DNA of 64,000 nt from Paenibacillus sp. J23TS9 (lineage in GTDB: Bacteria > Bacillota > Bacilli > Paenibacillales > Paenibacillaceae), in assembly GCF_018403225.1 (NCBI RefSeq), contig NZ_BOSG01000002.1, forward strand, positions 124,001 to 188,000, written 5' to 3'. Position 1 is the first letter of the stretch, and each line of letters begins with the position of its first letter. Below the pieces are notes generated by a model that made no database searches, was not told the DNA's origin, and saw nothing but the letters and a program-made list of their open reading frames with translations. Position numbers and translations under genes: made by a program. Shown piece by piece: positions 34,491-43,818 of the stretch.

Positions 34491-36376
34491 GCTTTTACCC
34501 CCTCTTCGTCCAGCTCATCCACTTCGATATGCCAGCCGTGATCGTCATACAGGGAACGCAGCAGCATCGAACCGAAAGTAATTAACAAACCAATTATAAC
34601 AACAATCCAGTTGTTGAAGATTAAGCTCATGAAGGAATTCGAGAATTGTTCTTTACTGAACATGAATCCCAAACCGGCAATGAAAATGCCGACAGACATT
34701 ACAAATGGCAGAATCGTTGGCGAAGGCATATGGATTGGACCCAGTGGTTCTGCAGGTGTCATTCCTTTATTGCCAGCCATTTTTTCTTTCCACAAAGCAT
34801 CGATACCACGAACAAGCGGAATTTGCTTGAAGTTGTACTCTGGTGGAGGGGATGGAATCGCCCATTCCAGTGTACGTCCGTCTTCCCAAGGATCGTCTGC
34901 AACGCCTTTAGGCTTCGTAGCCGTTACGATTGCGTTGATCAGGAAGAAGAGAATACCGATACCCATCAGAATAGCACCGATGGTACTTACCATATTCAGC
35001 GTATCGAAGCCTTGGTTAGGCAGATACGTAAATACGCGGCGCTGCATACCCATCAGACCCAGGAAATGCTGTACGAAGAAGGTCAGATGGAAACCGATGA
35101 TGAAGAACCAGAAAGATAATTTGCCCAGACTTTCGTTCAGCATACGGCCAAACATCTTAGGCCACCAGTAATGCAGACCCGAGAGAAGACCGGATACCAG
35201 ACCACCAACGATAACATAGTGGAAGTGGGCTACAACGAAATAGGTGTCATGGAACTGGAAGTCGGCAGGAGCCGATGCGAGCATAACCCCTGTTACACCG
35301 CCCATAACGAATGTAGGGATAAATCCGATCGCAAACAGATTCGGGCTTGTAAAGCGAATCTGTCCGCCCCACATGGTGAACAACCAGTTGAAAATTTTGA
35401 TACCTGTTGGTACGGCAATGAGCATTGTTGCAATCGAGAACAATGCGTTCGCAACGGGACCGAGGCCTGTTGTGAACATGTGGTGAGCCCAAACCATGAA
35501 GCCCAGGAAGGCAATCAGGATCGTTGCAAACACCATGGAGCTGTAACCGAAAAGACGTTTTCGTGCAAATGTCGGTATAACCTCGGAAATAACGCCGAAA
35601 GCCGGCAGGATGAGGATATACACTTCAGGGTGACCAAATATCCAGAAGATATGCTGCCAAAGTACGGGGTTACCGCCATTGGCGACTTCGAAGAAATTAG
35701 CTCCCAAAATCCGGTCAAACGAAAGCAATACCAGACCTACCGTAATGGCAGGGAATGCGAACAGGATCATCGCAGAAGTAATGAAGGATGTCCATGTAAA
35801 CATCGGCATTCTCATAAAGGACATTCCCGGCGCACGCATCGTAATGATCGTTGCCAGGAAGTTGATGCCCCCGATCAGCGTACCGAGACCGGCAATCTGA
35901 AGGCCGACCGTATAAAAGTCGACACCGTGCGTCGTACTGTAAGTAGTTGTCGATAGCGGAGTATATGCTGTCCAGCCCGCATCTGGAGCGCCGCCCATAA
36001 TCCAGCTCAGGTTCAGCAAGATACCGCCGAACAGGAACGTCCAAAAACCGAGCGAGTTCAGGAATGGAAATGCAACGTCGCGTGCACCGATTTGCAGTGG
36101 AATAACCGCATTCATCAGGGCAAAAATGACAGGCATAACGCCTAGGAAGATCATTGTCGTACCGTGCATCGTAATCAATTCGTTAAAGGTCTGTGCTGAT
36201 ACGAAATCATTCATCGGCTTGATGAGCTGCAAGCGGATCAACACCGCTTCGATACCGCCAATCCCGAAGAATAAACCGCCAGCCAGTAAATAAAGTATGG
36301 CTATTTTCTTATGGTCGACTGTTGTCAGCCAATCCATTAAGCCCTTATGGCGCTTGACACTATGAGCATGAGCCAA
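34487..36376 (-). CDS. ctaD: Cytochrome c oxidase subunit I
   Basis: The 629-residue integral protein holds heme a and the heme-copper centre where oxygen is reduced and protons pumped. HGTTMIFLGVMP near residue 69 carries a heme ligand. WIFGHPEVYILILP near 246-259 holds the Cu(B)-linked His and Tyr, and MVWAHHMFTTG near 290 holds further His ligands. HDTYFVVAHFHYVIVGG near 380 completes the heme ligands. About 13-14 helices are expected. The long C-terminal end contains a charged tail. It overlaps ctaE and follows ctaC by 42 bases. Confidence 0.97.
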   Translation of the reverse strand: MAHAHSVKRHKGLMDWLTTVDHKKIAILYLLAGGLFFGIGGIEAVLIRLQLIKPMNDFVSAQTFNELITMHGTTMIFLGVMPVIFALMNAVIPLQIGARDVAFPFLNSLGFWTFLFGGILLNLSWIMGGAPDAGWTAYTPLSTTTYSTTHGVDFYTVGLQIAGLGTLIGGINFLATIITMRAPGMSFMRMPMFTWTSFITSAMILFAFPAITVGLVLLSFDRILGANFFEVANGGNPVLWQHIFWIFGHPEVYILILPAFGVISEVIPTFARKRLFGYSSMVFATILIAFLGFMVWAHHMFTTGLGPVANALFSIATMLIAVPTGIKIFNWLFTMWGGQIRFTSPNLFAIGFIPTFVMGGVTGVMLASAPADFQFHDTYFVVAHFHYVIVGGLVSGLLSGLHYWWPKMFGRMLNESLGKLSFWFFIIGFHLTFFVQHFLGLMGMQRRVFTYLPNQGFDTLNMVSTIGAILMGIGILFFLINAIVTATKPKGVADDPWEDGRTLEWAIPSPPPEYNFKQIPLVRGIDALWKEKMAGNKGMTPAEPLGPIHMPSPTILPFVMSVGIFIAGLGFMFSKEQFSNSFMSLIFNNWIVVIIGLLITFGSMLLRSLYDDHGWHIEVDELDEEGVKA

Positions 36377-36418
36377 GGTTGGTACCCCCTCTTATAAAGA
36401 TCTTGCTGTTGCTAATGC

Positions 36419-37462
36419 TTAGTAATTCAACTTGTAGTTAGCCAAGTAATCGGCAATGCCATCGATTTGTTCATCTGTCAGACCCAAATCTTTTGGAGCC
36501 GGCATTTTATTGCCCGGTTTCACAGCTTGCGGATCCTCAAGCCATGTTTTGAGGTTTTCCTTAACCGGTTTGCCTCCGTCTTGACCTTCGTTCAGCAAGA
36601 TACCAGCAACAGATTCACGGGAACCGATGCCTGTAAGGTTTGGAGCTACAGGACCACCTTGATCACCTACAGCATGGCAAGACAAGCAAGATTTCTTGAA
36701 CGTTTCGGCCAAAGCCTGATCTTTAGGCAGAACAGCAGGAGCCTTCATCGCTGTTACCCATTTATCAAAGGCATCCGGACTTACAGCCTTAACCTTGAAT
36801 TCCATCAGACCATGCGAAGGGCCGCAAAGCTCGGCACATTTACCGCGGTAGACTCCTTCTTTGTCCGTACTGAAGCTGAATCTGTTAATTGTTCCATCCG
36901 GGTTGGTGTCCATTTTGCCGGACAACGACGGTACCCAGAAAGAGTGAAGAACGTCTGCTGTTTTCAGTTCGAAAGCAATGTTCTTACCAGTCGGCATCAT
37001 CAGTTCCTGCGCGGTTTTCACGCCATACTGCGGGTATTCGAACTCCCACCAGTATTGATGCGAGGTAACCTTAACCTGCACAGAACCTTTTTCATTGTAA
37101 TGGTCATCGCCAAAAGCAAAAATCTTTTGTACGGTAGGAACAGCCAGGATGAATACCAGAATAAGTGGAATCACAGTCCAGAGGATCTCCAGCTTAAAGT
37201 TTCCTTCTACTTGTTCAGGTACATCAGTTTGTCCCTTTTTCCTGCGGAACTTAATTAAAACGTATACCGCAATTGCAAATACGATGATCAAGACCACGAT
37301 CATAATCGTGATTGATAGCTTCATCAAATCGTACTGTCCTTCCGCCACAGGTCCCTGTGGTCGTAATGCCGACAAGTCCTCGCGGCCGCACCCGGCTAAA
37401 AGCAGAGAAAATACTGCGAGCAAGGGAAGGAGTCGCTTTACAGCCTGCCACCGTTTCATCAT
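36419..37462 (-). CDS. ctaC: Cytochrome c oxidase subunit II with fused cytochrome c
   Basis: The 347-residue lipoprotein takes electrons from cytochrome c. The signal ends at lipobox LLAGCG (Cys25). Two membrane helices follow near 47-68 and 92-110. The Cu(A) site is CAELCGPSHGLMEF near 208-221, with its upstream His in VLHSFWVPSL. The C-terminal heme-c domain has CLSCH near 258-262 and a Met ligand in KMPAPKDLG. The fusion defines a caa3-type enzyme. ATG 37462 and the adjacent ATG 37459 are both possible. It heads ctaC-D-E-F. Confidence 0.95.
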   Translation of the reverse strand: MMKRWQAVKRLLPLLAVFSLLLAGCGREDLSALRPQGPVAEGQYDLMKLSITIMIVVLIIVFAIAVYVLIKFRRKKGQTDVPEQVEGNFKLEILWTVIPLILVFILAVPTVQKIFAFGDDHYNEKGSVQVKVTSHQYWWEFEYPQYGVKTAQELMMPTGKNIAFELKTADVLHSFWVPSLSGKMDTNPDGTINRFSFSTDKEGVYRGKCAELCGPSHGLMEFKVKAVSPDAFDKWVTAMKAPAVLPKDQALAETFKKSCLSCHAVGDQGGPVAPNLTGIGSRESVAGILLNEGQDGGKPVKENLKTWLEDPQAVKPGNKMPAPKDLGLTDEQIDGIADYLANYKLNY

Positions 37463-37666
37463 TGATCTACCCCACTTTGTACATTTTCACAGGCGCCGCC
37501 AAAGAGTCATTCGGCGGTCAATCACCTGCGCTATAACGGATGAATTGCTACTGTCAATTAAAACAATCACCTATTTAATATAAGTTTAAGGTACTATTTT
37601 GTCAATGTTTCTGACCTAGTTCACAAATTGTTCGAAAAGTCTCGAAAGTCGCGCCACATAAGCGTT

Positions 37667-37680
37667 TGCAATCGTTTCCA
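37667..37680. promoter_or_regulatory. Possible cre (CcpA) site upstream of ctaC
   Basis: TGCAATCGTTTCCA fits the cre consensus TGWAANCGNTNWCA at 12 of 14 positions. It lies about 205 bases before ctaC in a 344-base gap (37463-37806). Catabolite repression of cta genes is known in B. subtilis. The rest of the gap has a small GC hairpin (GCGCCGCC/GGCGG near 37494-37519) and no gene. Confidence 0.35.
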
Positions 37681-37806
37681 CTGAGCCCTCATACCCGTTT
37701 CCGCCCTCCGTTTTGCAACCTTAGCAATCCCCTTTCGTATACCCACATTTCATCCCTTTCATTCATATTTCCCCTTTTTCCAAGCTTTGAATCGTCAAAT
37801 TCCAAC

Positions 37807-37832
37807 AAAAAAAGAAGCCTATCCAGGCTTCT
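37807..37832 (-). terminator. Terminator of map
   Basis: AGAAGCCT (37813-37820) and AGGCTTCT (37825-37832) with a four-base loop, followed on the minus strand by a T run. The stem touches the map stop codon. Confidence 0.8.
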
Positions 37833-38580
37833 AATTGGTAAGAATCAACGGACCTTCCTTCGTTATGGCAACGGTATGCTCAAACTGTACACCACAGGTA
37901 CCGTCCGCCGTCTGAATGCTCCAGCCATCATCATTCCATAGTACAGCCCCGGTCGACCCAAGCGTGAATATAGGCTCTATCGTAATAACCATTCCTTCAA
38001 TCAGCCGCATGCCTTCGCCGCGTTTGCCGTGACTCGGCACATCAGGCAATTCATGAAGCGCTCTTCCGATTCCATGACCTACCAGAGGCTTAACAATCCC
38101 GAATCGCCCCCGTTTGGCTGTCTTCTCTATGATATGCCCGATATCGCCAATGGCATTGCCGACCACCGCCTGCTCAATTCCTGCATAAAGCGCCTCTTCC
38201 GTTCTCAGCATCAGCTTTTGCAGCGGTTTGCTGAGCACTCCCACTCCGTAGCTCCAGCCTGAATCGGCAAGCCACCCATCTTTGTTCACAACAATATCAA
38301 TGGTTACCACATCCCCTTCCGATAATGGCACATCATTCGGAAAGCCATGGCAGACGGTATCATTCACAGAAGCACAGGTTGCAAACGGAAAACCCCGGTA
38401 CCCTTTTTGCTCCGGCGATGCACCGTGGTTGGCCAGATACTCTTCAACAAACGCATCAATGGCAAGCGGTGTGACACCAGGAGCGATCATTTTGGCGATT
38501 TCCTGATGGCATGCAGACAAAATCCGTCCTGCTTCACGCATATATCCGATCTCTTCCCTGCTTTTCAAGCTTATTTCCAT
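37831..38580 (-). CDS. map: Methionine aminopeptidase, type I
   Basis: It removes the initiator methionine from new proteins. The 249-residue product starts MEISLKSREEIGYMREAGRILS. Its five metal ligands are visible in order: TIDI (Asp), LADSGWSY (Asp), GHGIGR (His), TIEPIF (Glu) and VQFEHT (Glu). The substrate His is in TVCHGFPN. ATG 38580 has AAAGGGG upstream; the frame opens seven codons earlier without similarity. It appears monocistronic; a further map copy may exist in the ribosomal protein operon, as in B. subtilis. Confidence 0.95.
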   Translation of the reverse strand: MEISLKSREEIGYMREAGRILSACHQEIAKMIAPGVTPLAIDAFVEEYLANHGASPEQKGYRGFPFATCASVNDTVCHGFPNDVPLSEGDVVTIDIVVNKDGWLADSGWSYGVGVLSKPLQKLMLRTEEALYAGIEQAVVGNAIGDIGHIIEKTAKRGRFGIVKPLVGHGIGRALHELPDVPSHGKRGEGMRLIEGMVITIEPIFTLGSTGAVLWNDDGWSIQTADGTCGVQFEHTVAITKEGPLILTN

Positions 38581-38670
38581 GCTGCTGCCCCTTTCACTCA
38601 CGCGGTTTGCCCTTTACTCGGGAATGTTACACTATATGCGGCATGAACCCGGTACAGCAGCTTGAAAAAC

Positions 38671-38716
38671 AAAAAAAACCGTAGTTCCGCAAAACAATCT
38701 CCGCGGAATACGGTTT
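38671..38716 (-). terminator. Terminator of the 38771-38959 gene
   Basis: AAACCGTAGTTCCGC (about 38676-38690) pairs with GCGGAATACGGTTT (38703-38716). On the minus strand it is followed by eight T residues. Confidence 0.8.
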
Positions 38717-38770
38717 ATCATAGGCATTATTTAATTTTTCATTGAACAAGTTGGGCTTGCACTGAAGTGA

Positions 38771-38959
38771 TTATGAAACAGAAGAATTCATTCTTCCCAA
38801 TTCATGCTCCACAACCGAGGTCAACTCTTCTTCGTACCCTCCCATAATATGATACTTCCGGACATATTCCTTCACAAATTTCTTTGGATCTTTTGGTCGG
38901 AATATCCGTGTCATTTCCCGCAGACTTTCTTTTACTTCGTTATGACCTTTAGTTGCCAT
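38771..38959 (-). CDS. Small conserved hypothetical protein
   Basis: The 62-residue basic, helical protein begins MATKGHNEVKESLREMTRIFRPKDPKKFVKEYVRKYHIMGGYEEEL. It has no membrane segment and no motif I recognise. ATG 38959 is chosen because GGGAGGGAAC lies just upstream; the longer frame (start 38980) has no site. A strong terminator follows. The following gap, 38960-39317, holds no gene; it has A/T-rich promoter-like sequence (TAATAT near 39278) ahead of the serine hydrolase. Confidence 0.6.
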   Translation of the reverse strand: MATKGHNEVKESLREMTRIFRPKDPKKFVKEYVRKYHIMGGYEEELTSVVEHELGRMNSSVS

Positions 38960-39317
38960 GATAGTTCCCTCCCAAAACACTTGAATGGATTACTCCAATT
39001 AAGAGAATGCCGAAAAGACCTTACCTGACATTATGAAGTTAGTCGTTTGCAGTTAGTTATTTAGGTTTGGGCTTGAATGCTCCCGGCTGCCGCATAAGGT
39101 ACTGAGAAATAACATACCCCAAGACGGTTAGACTGAATCACTCCCTTCATTGTATCATATTCTTCTGTTGAAAACAGCTTTCCAAAAAAATGAATAGATT
39201 AAGTTTTTTTACAATGAATTTTAAGGTTCTTATCTTTGATCATCGGTTGATCGGTTTAAGTTCATAATAACGTTTAATATTCACGGCGCATTTGCGGCTT
39301 TGAGAGGAGATCTGAAC

Positions 39318-40340
39318 ATGGAGAATCAAAGCATGATGCTGTATCAATCGCCATCTTTCCGAACACCCCCCTTTTCTTATCAGCATCCGGAGCATGCCGG
39401 CTGTAACAAGCATCTACTGGACAAGGCGGATGCAGAGATCCGGAGATCCTTTCCGAAGATGCGAAGCTTTCTGGTTGTCCGGCGGGGCCATCTGATATAC
39501 GAAAAATACTACAATGGTCATGAGAGCGGATCGCTCAATGATCTGAGGTCTGCCACGAAAAGCTTCACCTCCATTCTGACAGGGATCGCCGCTAGCCGAA
39601 GCCAGCTTCCTGATCTGGATGCACCTCTCTTCGGAATTCTTGAACGGTACACGCGGAGGCAGAGTGATCCGCTCCTGCAGGAGGCACTTACCCTCCGCAG
39701 GCTCCTGACGATGACCACAGGGCTTGCCTGGCAAACCGGCAAGAAGCTTGGAGAGCCGATGATCCACCGCTTTCACCGCAGCAGACATTGGGCCTCCTTT
39801 GCACTATCGCTGCCGGTATTGCCGGAGATGGTTGGACGTTTTCAATACAGGAGCATTGACACACATCTGTTGTCAGTCCTTCTTACAGAATGCACGGGCC
39901 AAGATGCATATACCTATGCCAGGGAAAATGTCTTGGAACCCATTGGGATAGAGCATGCCGCTTGGCTCTCCAGCCCGGAGGGACACAGCATGGGCCATAT
40001 CGGGCTTTTCCTCACTTCGCGTGATATGGCCAAGCTGGGAGTCTGCTGCCTTGCAGGTGGAAGCTGGCAGGGGCAGCAGATTATTTCTCCGGACTGGCTT
40101 AACCAGGCGCTTCAGACGCAGGTAGAAGGCTACCCTGCTTTCGGCGATTATGGATTTGGCTGGTGGACAGGAAAAATGAATGGGCAGACCTTCAGCTGCG
40201 CACATGGACATGGCGGACAGCAGATCTATCTGTTTCCTGAGTCTGAAGCAGTCATCGTGTTTACAGCAGACAGCAAGGTCAGCCGCTGGAAGAATCCCCG
40301 GCCGCTGCTGCAGCAATTCATATTGGAATCCATGGACTAG
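39318..40340 (+). CDS. Serine hydrolase, beta-lactamase/class C-like
   Basis: The 340-residue protein has the penicillin-binding SxxK motif as SATK within NDLRSATKSFTS near residues 75-86, a Tyr motif in FQYRSIDTHLLS near 176-187 and a C-terminal HGHGGQQIYLFPE near 297-309 in place of the usual KTG. This is the class C/esterase B type, so activity may be on peptides, esters or D-amino acids rather than antibiotics. No signal peptide is visible, suggesting a cytosolic enzyme. ATG 39318 has GAGAGGAG upstream. Confidence 0.85.
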   Translation: MENQSMMLYQSPSFRTPPFSYQHPEHAGCNKHLLDKADAEIRRSFPKMRSFLVVRRGHLIYEKYYNGHESGSLNDLRSATKSFTSILTGIAASRSQLPDLDAPLFGILERYTRRQSDPLLQEALTLRRLLTMTTGLAWQTGKKLGEPMIHRFHRSRHWASFALSLPVLPEMVGRFQYRSIDTHLLSVLLTECTGQDAYTYARENVLEPIGIEHAAWLSSPEGHSMGHIGLFLTSRDMAKLGVCCLAGGSWQGQQIISPDWLNQALQTQVEGYPAFGDYGFGWWTGKMNGQTFSCAHGHGGQQIYLFPESEAVIVFTADSKVSRWKNPRPLLQQFILESMD

Positions 40341-40446
40341 CCAGCCGAAAATCCGGATAAACCATCGTAAGTCAGGGAACATTAATAAGGCAGCTTTACG
40401 TCTTCAGCAGAATTTCCCGACAGCGCCATGAAGGAGGACTTTTTTA

Positions 40447-40731
40447 ATGAAAAATAAAGATAAAGCGATGCTGCCTGTTTCCCGTGAAGAGGTTGAGGTG
40501 GACGGTATCTACACCAATGAGTGGGGCCGTGAGGAATTGCTGCACAGGGGACAAGACTTTCCGGCAGACCCAATGATGGGAACCACAGAATGGCAGCTTA
40601 GTGAATTTATCTACGATACCCATTCTGAAGGCCGGACAGACCCCCGTCTGGTACCGAAAGAAAACGATACGGACAAGATCGGCAAGATTACGCATCCGCG
40701 TAAACAGCAGCAAGGCGGAGACCCTTCTTAA
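40447..40731 (+). CDS. Small hypothetical protein, YjzC-like pattern
   Basis: The 94-residue polar protein contains DGIYTNEWGREELLHRGQDFPADPMMGTTEW near residues 20-50. This recalls the GxY...G...L..G..FP pattern of the small YjzC family, though the match is only from memory. It has no membrane helix. A GAAGGAGG site precedes ATG 40447. A two-hairpin terminator follows at 40836-40903. The function is unknown. Confidence 0.6.
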   Translation: MKNKDKAMLPVSREEVEVDGIYTNEWGREELLHRGQDFPADPMMGTTEWQLSEFIYDTHSEGRTDPRLVPKENDTDKIGKITHPRKQQQGGDPS

Positions 40732-40835
40732 GAAGAACATCCAAAGGCGAATCCTTTCAAGGACTGAAATTCATACCGAAGTTTAACATCTGTTATCAGG
40801 AAGCTTCCGTAGTTTCGATTTCTGATATCATATGC

Positions 40836-40903
40836 AAAAAGGCATTCTTAAGAGCAGGCTTTCGGATATTTCCGAAAATGTCCACTCGAAGGATGCCTTT
40901 TTT
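40836..40903 (+). terminator. Two-hairpin terminator
   Basis: AAAAAGGCATTCTT (40836-40849) pairs with AAGGATGCCTTTTT (40889-40903), and an inner stem TTTCGGA/TCCGAAA (40860-40877) fills the loop. A T run ends it. Confidence 0.8.
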
Positions 40904-40976
40904 TACTTTTCATAACTTGTCTCAGCCGGACATATGTTTATACAACAATCCCGATGTAAGACAAGGAGTGGTAAGT

Positions 40977-41318
40977 ATGTCCCCTTTCTTCAAATCGTCT
41001 ACAGGCCTGCCTGAAAATATTGCAGCGACACTATGCTATCTATTCGCCTTCATCGGCGGCATTGTGTTTCTCGCACTCGAAAAACGCAGCCGCTTCGTCC
41101 TGTTTCACGCCCTGCAGTCCGTGTTTGCTTTCGGAGCCGTCATGATTGCCCATGTTCTTTGCGGCTTTATCCCCCTGATCGGTCCGCTGATTGCAGGGCT
41201 TCTCTCCATTCTGACCGTGATCATGTGGATTGTTCTTCTCTTCAGTTCCCTGCAGGGAAAATGGCTGAAGCTTCCCTGGATCGGCGATTTTGCCGAGAAG
41301 CAGCTCCGCCATCTGTAA
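40977..41318 (+). CDS. DUF4870 family membrane protein
   Basis: The 113-residue protein begins MSPFFKSSTGLPENIAATLCYLFAFIGGIVFLALEKRSRFVLFHALQSVFAFG, the DUF4870 pattern, with three or four membrane helices. ATG 40977 has AAGGAG at 40963-40968; the frame opens 33 codons earlier without similarity. The function is unknown. It lies 96 bases before the lipid kinase gene. Confidence 0.85.
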   Translation: MSPFFKSSTGLPENIAATLCYLFAFIGGIVFLALEKRSRFVLFHALQSVFAFGAVMIAHVLCGFIPLIGPLIAGLLSILTVIMWIVLLFSSLQGKWLKLPWIGDFAEKQLRHL

Positions 41319-41414
41319 TCATCCGCATATGTCCATGATTTCAGGGTTCCCTTTTGACTCCATACTTCTTACAATAAAGACAAAGGGTTCTTTGAATGAC
41401 ATGGGGGAAAACAA

Positions 41415-42311
41415 ATGTATTTGTTTGTAGTCAATAAAAAGTCGGGCAATGGCCACGGCTATCGTACCTGGCTCAAAATCAAGACAGCTCTGGATTCAAA
41501 GGCAGTTCGTTATCGCTATCTGTTTACTGAAAGCGCCGGGCAGGCAGCAAGGCTCATTGCCGATACCCTCTCCGAGCCGGAAAATTGGCAGGGTGTAGCC
41601 GTTATCGGTGGAGACGGCACGATCCACAGCGTACTGCCTGTCTTGAAGGAATTCAACGTCCCGCTAGCCGTTATTCCTGCCGGTTCAGGCAACGATACCG
41701 CCCGCGGATTCGGCATTCCGCATGATCCCCTGTCTGCGCTCGATATTATGTTAGCCGGACAGACCAAGGCTGCCGACCTCATTGCAACGTCGGGAGGTCT
41801 GACGCTTACGGCTCTTGCTATCGGATTCGATGCCCAGGTTGCCGAGAATGTGAATGCCAGCCTGTATAAAAAGATCTGCAACTTTTTCCGTGTCGGCCGG
41901 GCCGCCTACATCGTCGGCGTTCTACATACGCTTCTGACCTTTAAACCTTGCAGCGTCACGGTAACCTGTGATGGGGTGACAAGCACCTATCTCAATGCAT
42001 GGCTTACCGCCATTTCGAATGTAAAGAGCTACGGCGGCGGGCTGCATATTTGTCCCGAGGCTCATCCCGGCGACGGCGAGCTGGATATATGTATCGTTCA
42101 TGGATGTTCCCGGCTGCAGCTTCTCCGTTTGTTTCCAACCGTGCTGAGCGGCAAGCATATTCATCTTCCCTTCGTAAAATTCATGCGCGGGAAGGAAATC
42201 TCCATTCATTTCGATCAACAGAGGCTTGCACTTGGCGATGGCGAGAACATGTCCACCGGCCCGTTTGATATATTGGTAGAACCCAATGCACTCCAGGTTT
42301 ATGCCGTTTAA
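41415..42311 (+). CDS. Diacylglycerol/lipid kinase family protein
   Basis: The 298-residue protein has the catalytic GGDGT motif in GVAVIGGDGTIHSVLP near residues 60-75. PAGSGNDTARGFGIP near 92-106 follows, and a C-terminal lipid-binding part. It matches DgkB/YegS-type kinases, which phosphorylate diacylglycerol or related lipids; the substrate is unproven. A GGGGGAAA site precedes ATG 41415. Confidence 0.88.
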   Translation: MYLFVVNKKSGNGHGYRTWLKIKTALDSKAVRYRYLFTESAGQAARLIADTLSEPENWQGVAVIGGDGTIHSVLPVLKEFNVPLAVIPAGSGNDTARGFGIPHDPLSALDIMLAGQTKAADLIATSGGLTLTALAIGFDAQVAENVNASLYKKICNFFRVGRAAYIVGVLHTLLTFKPCSVTVTCDGVTSTYLNAWLTAISNVKSYGGGLHICPEAHPGDGELDICIVHGCSRLQLLRLFPTVLSGKHIHLPFVKFMRGKEISIHFDQQRLALGDGENMSTGPFDILVEPNALQVYAV

Positions 42312-42360
42312 TCATAGTATGACCCGGACTTTTATAATCCTAATTTCGATACTATAAATA

Positions 42361-42396
42361 AAAAAAAGGGCAAGCACGCTTAAGCGGCTTGTCCTT
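42361..42396. terminator. Bidirectional terminator overlapping the pbuX stop
   Basis: AAGGGCAAGC (42367-42376) and GCTTGTCCTT (42387-42396) pair around ACGCTTAAGCG. On the minus strand a long T run follows and the stem includes the pbuX stop. It also serves the lipid kinase gene. Confidence 0.8.
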
Positions 42397-43747
42397 CTTT
42401 TATTGAAGTATCTTCCGTATTCGGGAGCCTTCCCCCCTTGAGCCCGTTGAACAGCAGGTTAAGCATGATGGCTGTGACACTGCCGGCTACGATGCCGTTG
42501 TCCACAAGAATGCGGGCCCAATCCGGAAGTGCCTTGAACAGATCCGGACTTACGCTGACGCCAAGCCCCATCCCTACGGAGCAGGCAATAATAAACAGAT
42601 TCTCAAACTTGTTAAGATCCACTTGTCCTCCAAGCATCCGGATGCCGGACGATACAACCATACCGAACAGGGCAACCATCGCGCCCCCGAGTACTGAGGT
42701 CGGAACAAGCTGGGTCAGGGCAGCGATTTTCGGAACAAAGCCGATCACGATCAGGATCCCCCCTGCCACGAAAATAACATCTCTCGTTTTCACGCGGCTC
42801 ATTTGAACCAGACCCACATTTTGCGAGTAGGTGGTATACGGGAAAGAGTTAAACAACCCGCCGAGTACGATCGCCAGGCCTTCGGCACGGTATCCCTTAG
42901 CAAGGTCCTTGGAGGAGACATCCTTGTCGACGATTTTTCCAAGCGCCATGAATACCCCCGTTGATTCCGCAATGCTGACAATCGCCACCAAAATCATGGT
43001 CAGTATGGAGGATACATGGAATGTAGGCGCTCCGAAATAAAAAGGTCTGACCGCATGGAACCAGCTGGCCTCCTTCAGAGGCGTCATGTCCACATGCCCG
43101 GCTGCAGCCGCAACCAACGTTCCGATAATCAGCCCGATCAAAACGGAGATGGAGCGAATAAATCCTTTAGCAAAACGGTTCATCAGGATAATGAATACCA
43201 GCACCCCAAAGCCAAGTCCGAGATTCAGCAGGCTTCCGAATTCGCCTATCGCCTTCGCTTTGTCTCCGCCGCCAAGATCATTGAGCGCTACTGGAATCAG
43301 CGTTACCCCGATGACCGTCACAACCGATCCGGTAACGACGGGCGGGAATAAGGCAATTAATTTACCGAACAGTCCCGAGAACAAAACAACGAATAACCCC
43401 GAAGCGATAATGGCTCCATAAATAGCGGACACGCCGTCTTTCATACCGATGGCAATCATCGGCGATACAGCCTGGAACGCACATCCGAGCATAACCGGCA
43501 GCCCGATGCCGAAGAAGCGGTTGCCCCACACCTGGAGCAGGGTAGCCAGGCCGCAGGCCATCAAGTCAATTGCGATGAGATATGTCAGCTGCTCGGATGA
43601 GAAATCAAGCGCTCCCCCGACGATAAGCGGCACGATGACCGCACCTGCGTACATGGCCAGGACATGCTGAATGCCAAGCGAGAAGGTTTTGAAGGGATTT
43701 CTGTTTTTCATAAAAGCTTTGCGCTGCCCTTGATTGGTCCGTTCCAT
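42380..43747 (-). CDS. pbuX: Xanthine permease, nucleobase:cation symporter-2 family
   Basis: The 455-residue membrane protein imports xanthine with a cation. It begins with a basic stretch then TFSLGIQHVLAMYAGAVIVPLIVGGAL. PVMLGCAFQAVSPMIAIG near 81-98 and YTTYSQNVGLVQMSRVKTRD near 302-321 are family signatures. About 12-14 helices are visible. It follows xpt by 71 bases, the arrangement of B. subtilis xpt-pbuX, and shares the riboswitch. The GGGAGG site is 12 bases from ATG 43747, rather far. Confidence 0.93.
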   Translation of the reverse strand: MERTNQGQRKAFMKNRNPFKTFSLGIQHVLAMYAGAVIVPLIVGGALDFSSEQLTYLIAIDLMACGLATLLQVWGNRFFGIGLPVMLGCAFQAVSPMIAIGMKDGVSAIYGAIIASGLFVVLFSGLFGKLIALFPPVVTGSVVTVIGVTLIPVALNDLGGGDKAKAIGEFGSLLNLGLGFGVLVFIILMNRFAKGFIRSISVLIGLIIGTLVAAAAGHVDMTPLKEASWFHAVRPFYFGAPTFHVSSILTMILVAIVSIAESTGVFMALGKIVDKDVSSKDLAKGYRAEGLAIVLGGLFNSFPYTTYSQNVGLVQMSRVKTRDVIFVAGGILIVIGFVPKIAALTQLVPTSVLGGAMVALFGMVVSSGIRMLGGQVDLNKFENLFIIACSVGMGLGVSVSPDLFKALPDWARILVDNGIVAGSVTAIMLNLLFNGLKGGRLPNTEDTSIKEGQAA

Positions 43748-43818
43748 ACGGAATTCATACCTCCCAGAAAGTTGGTTTTCACATCATCTCTATAACTACT
43801 GCTGTCCCGAATTCATAT

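Noticed and set aside
35171-35956. Long plus-strand frame of 261 codons
   Set aside because: It is the complement of the ctaD coding region with Arg/Cys-rich composition and no start site.
40836-40903. Possible small RNA between 40731 and 40977
   Set aside because: The structure is a normal terminator for the preceding small gene, with an extra hairpin in its loop.
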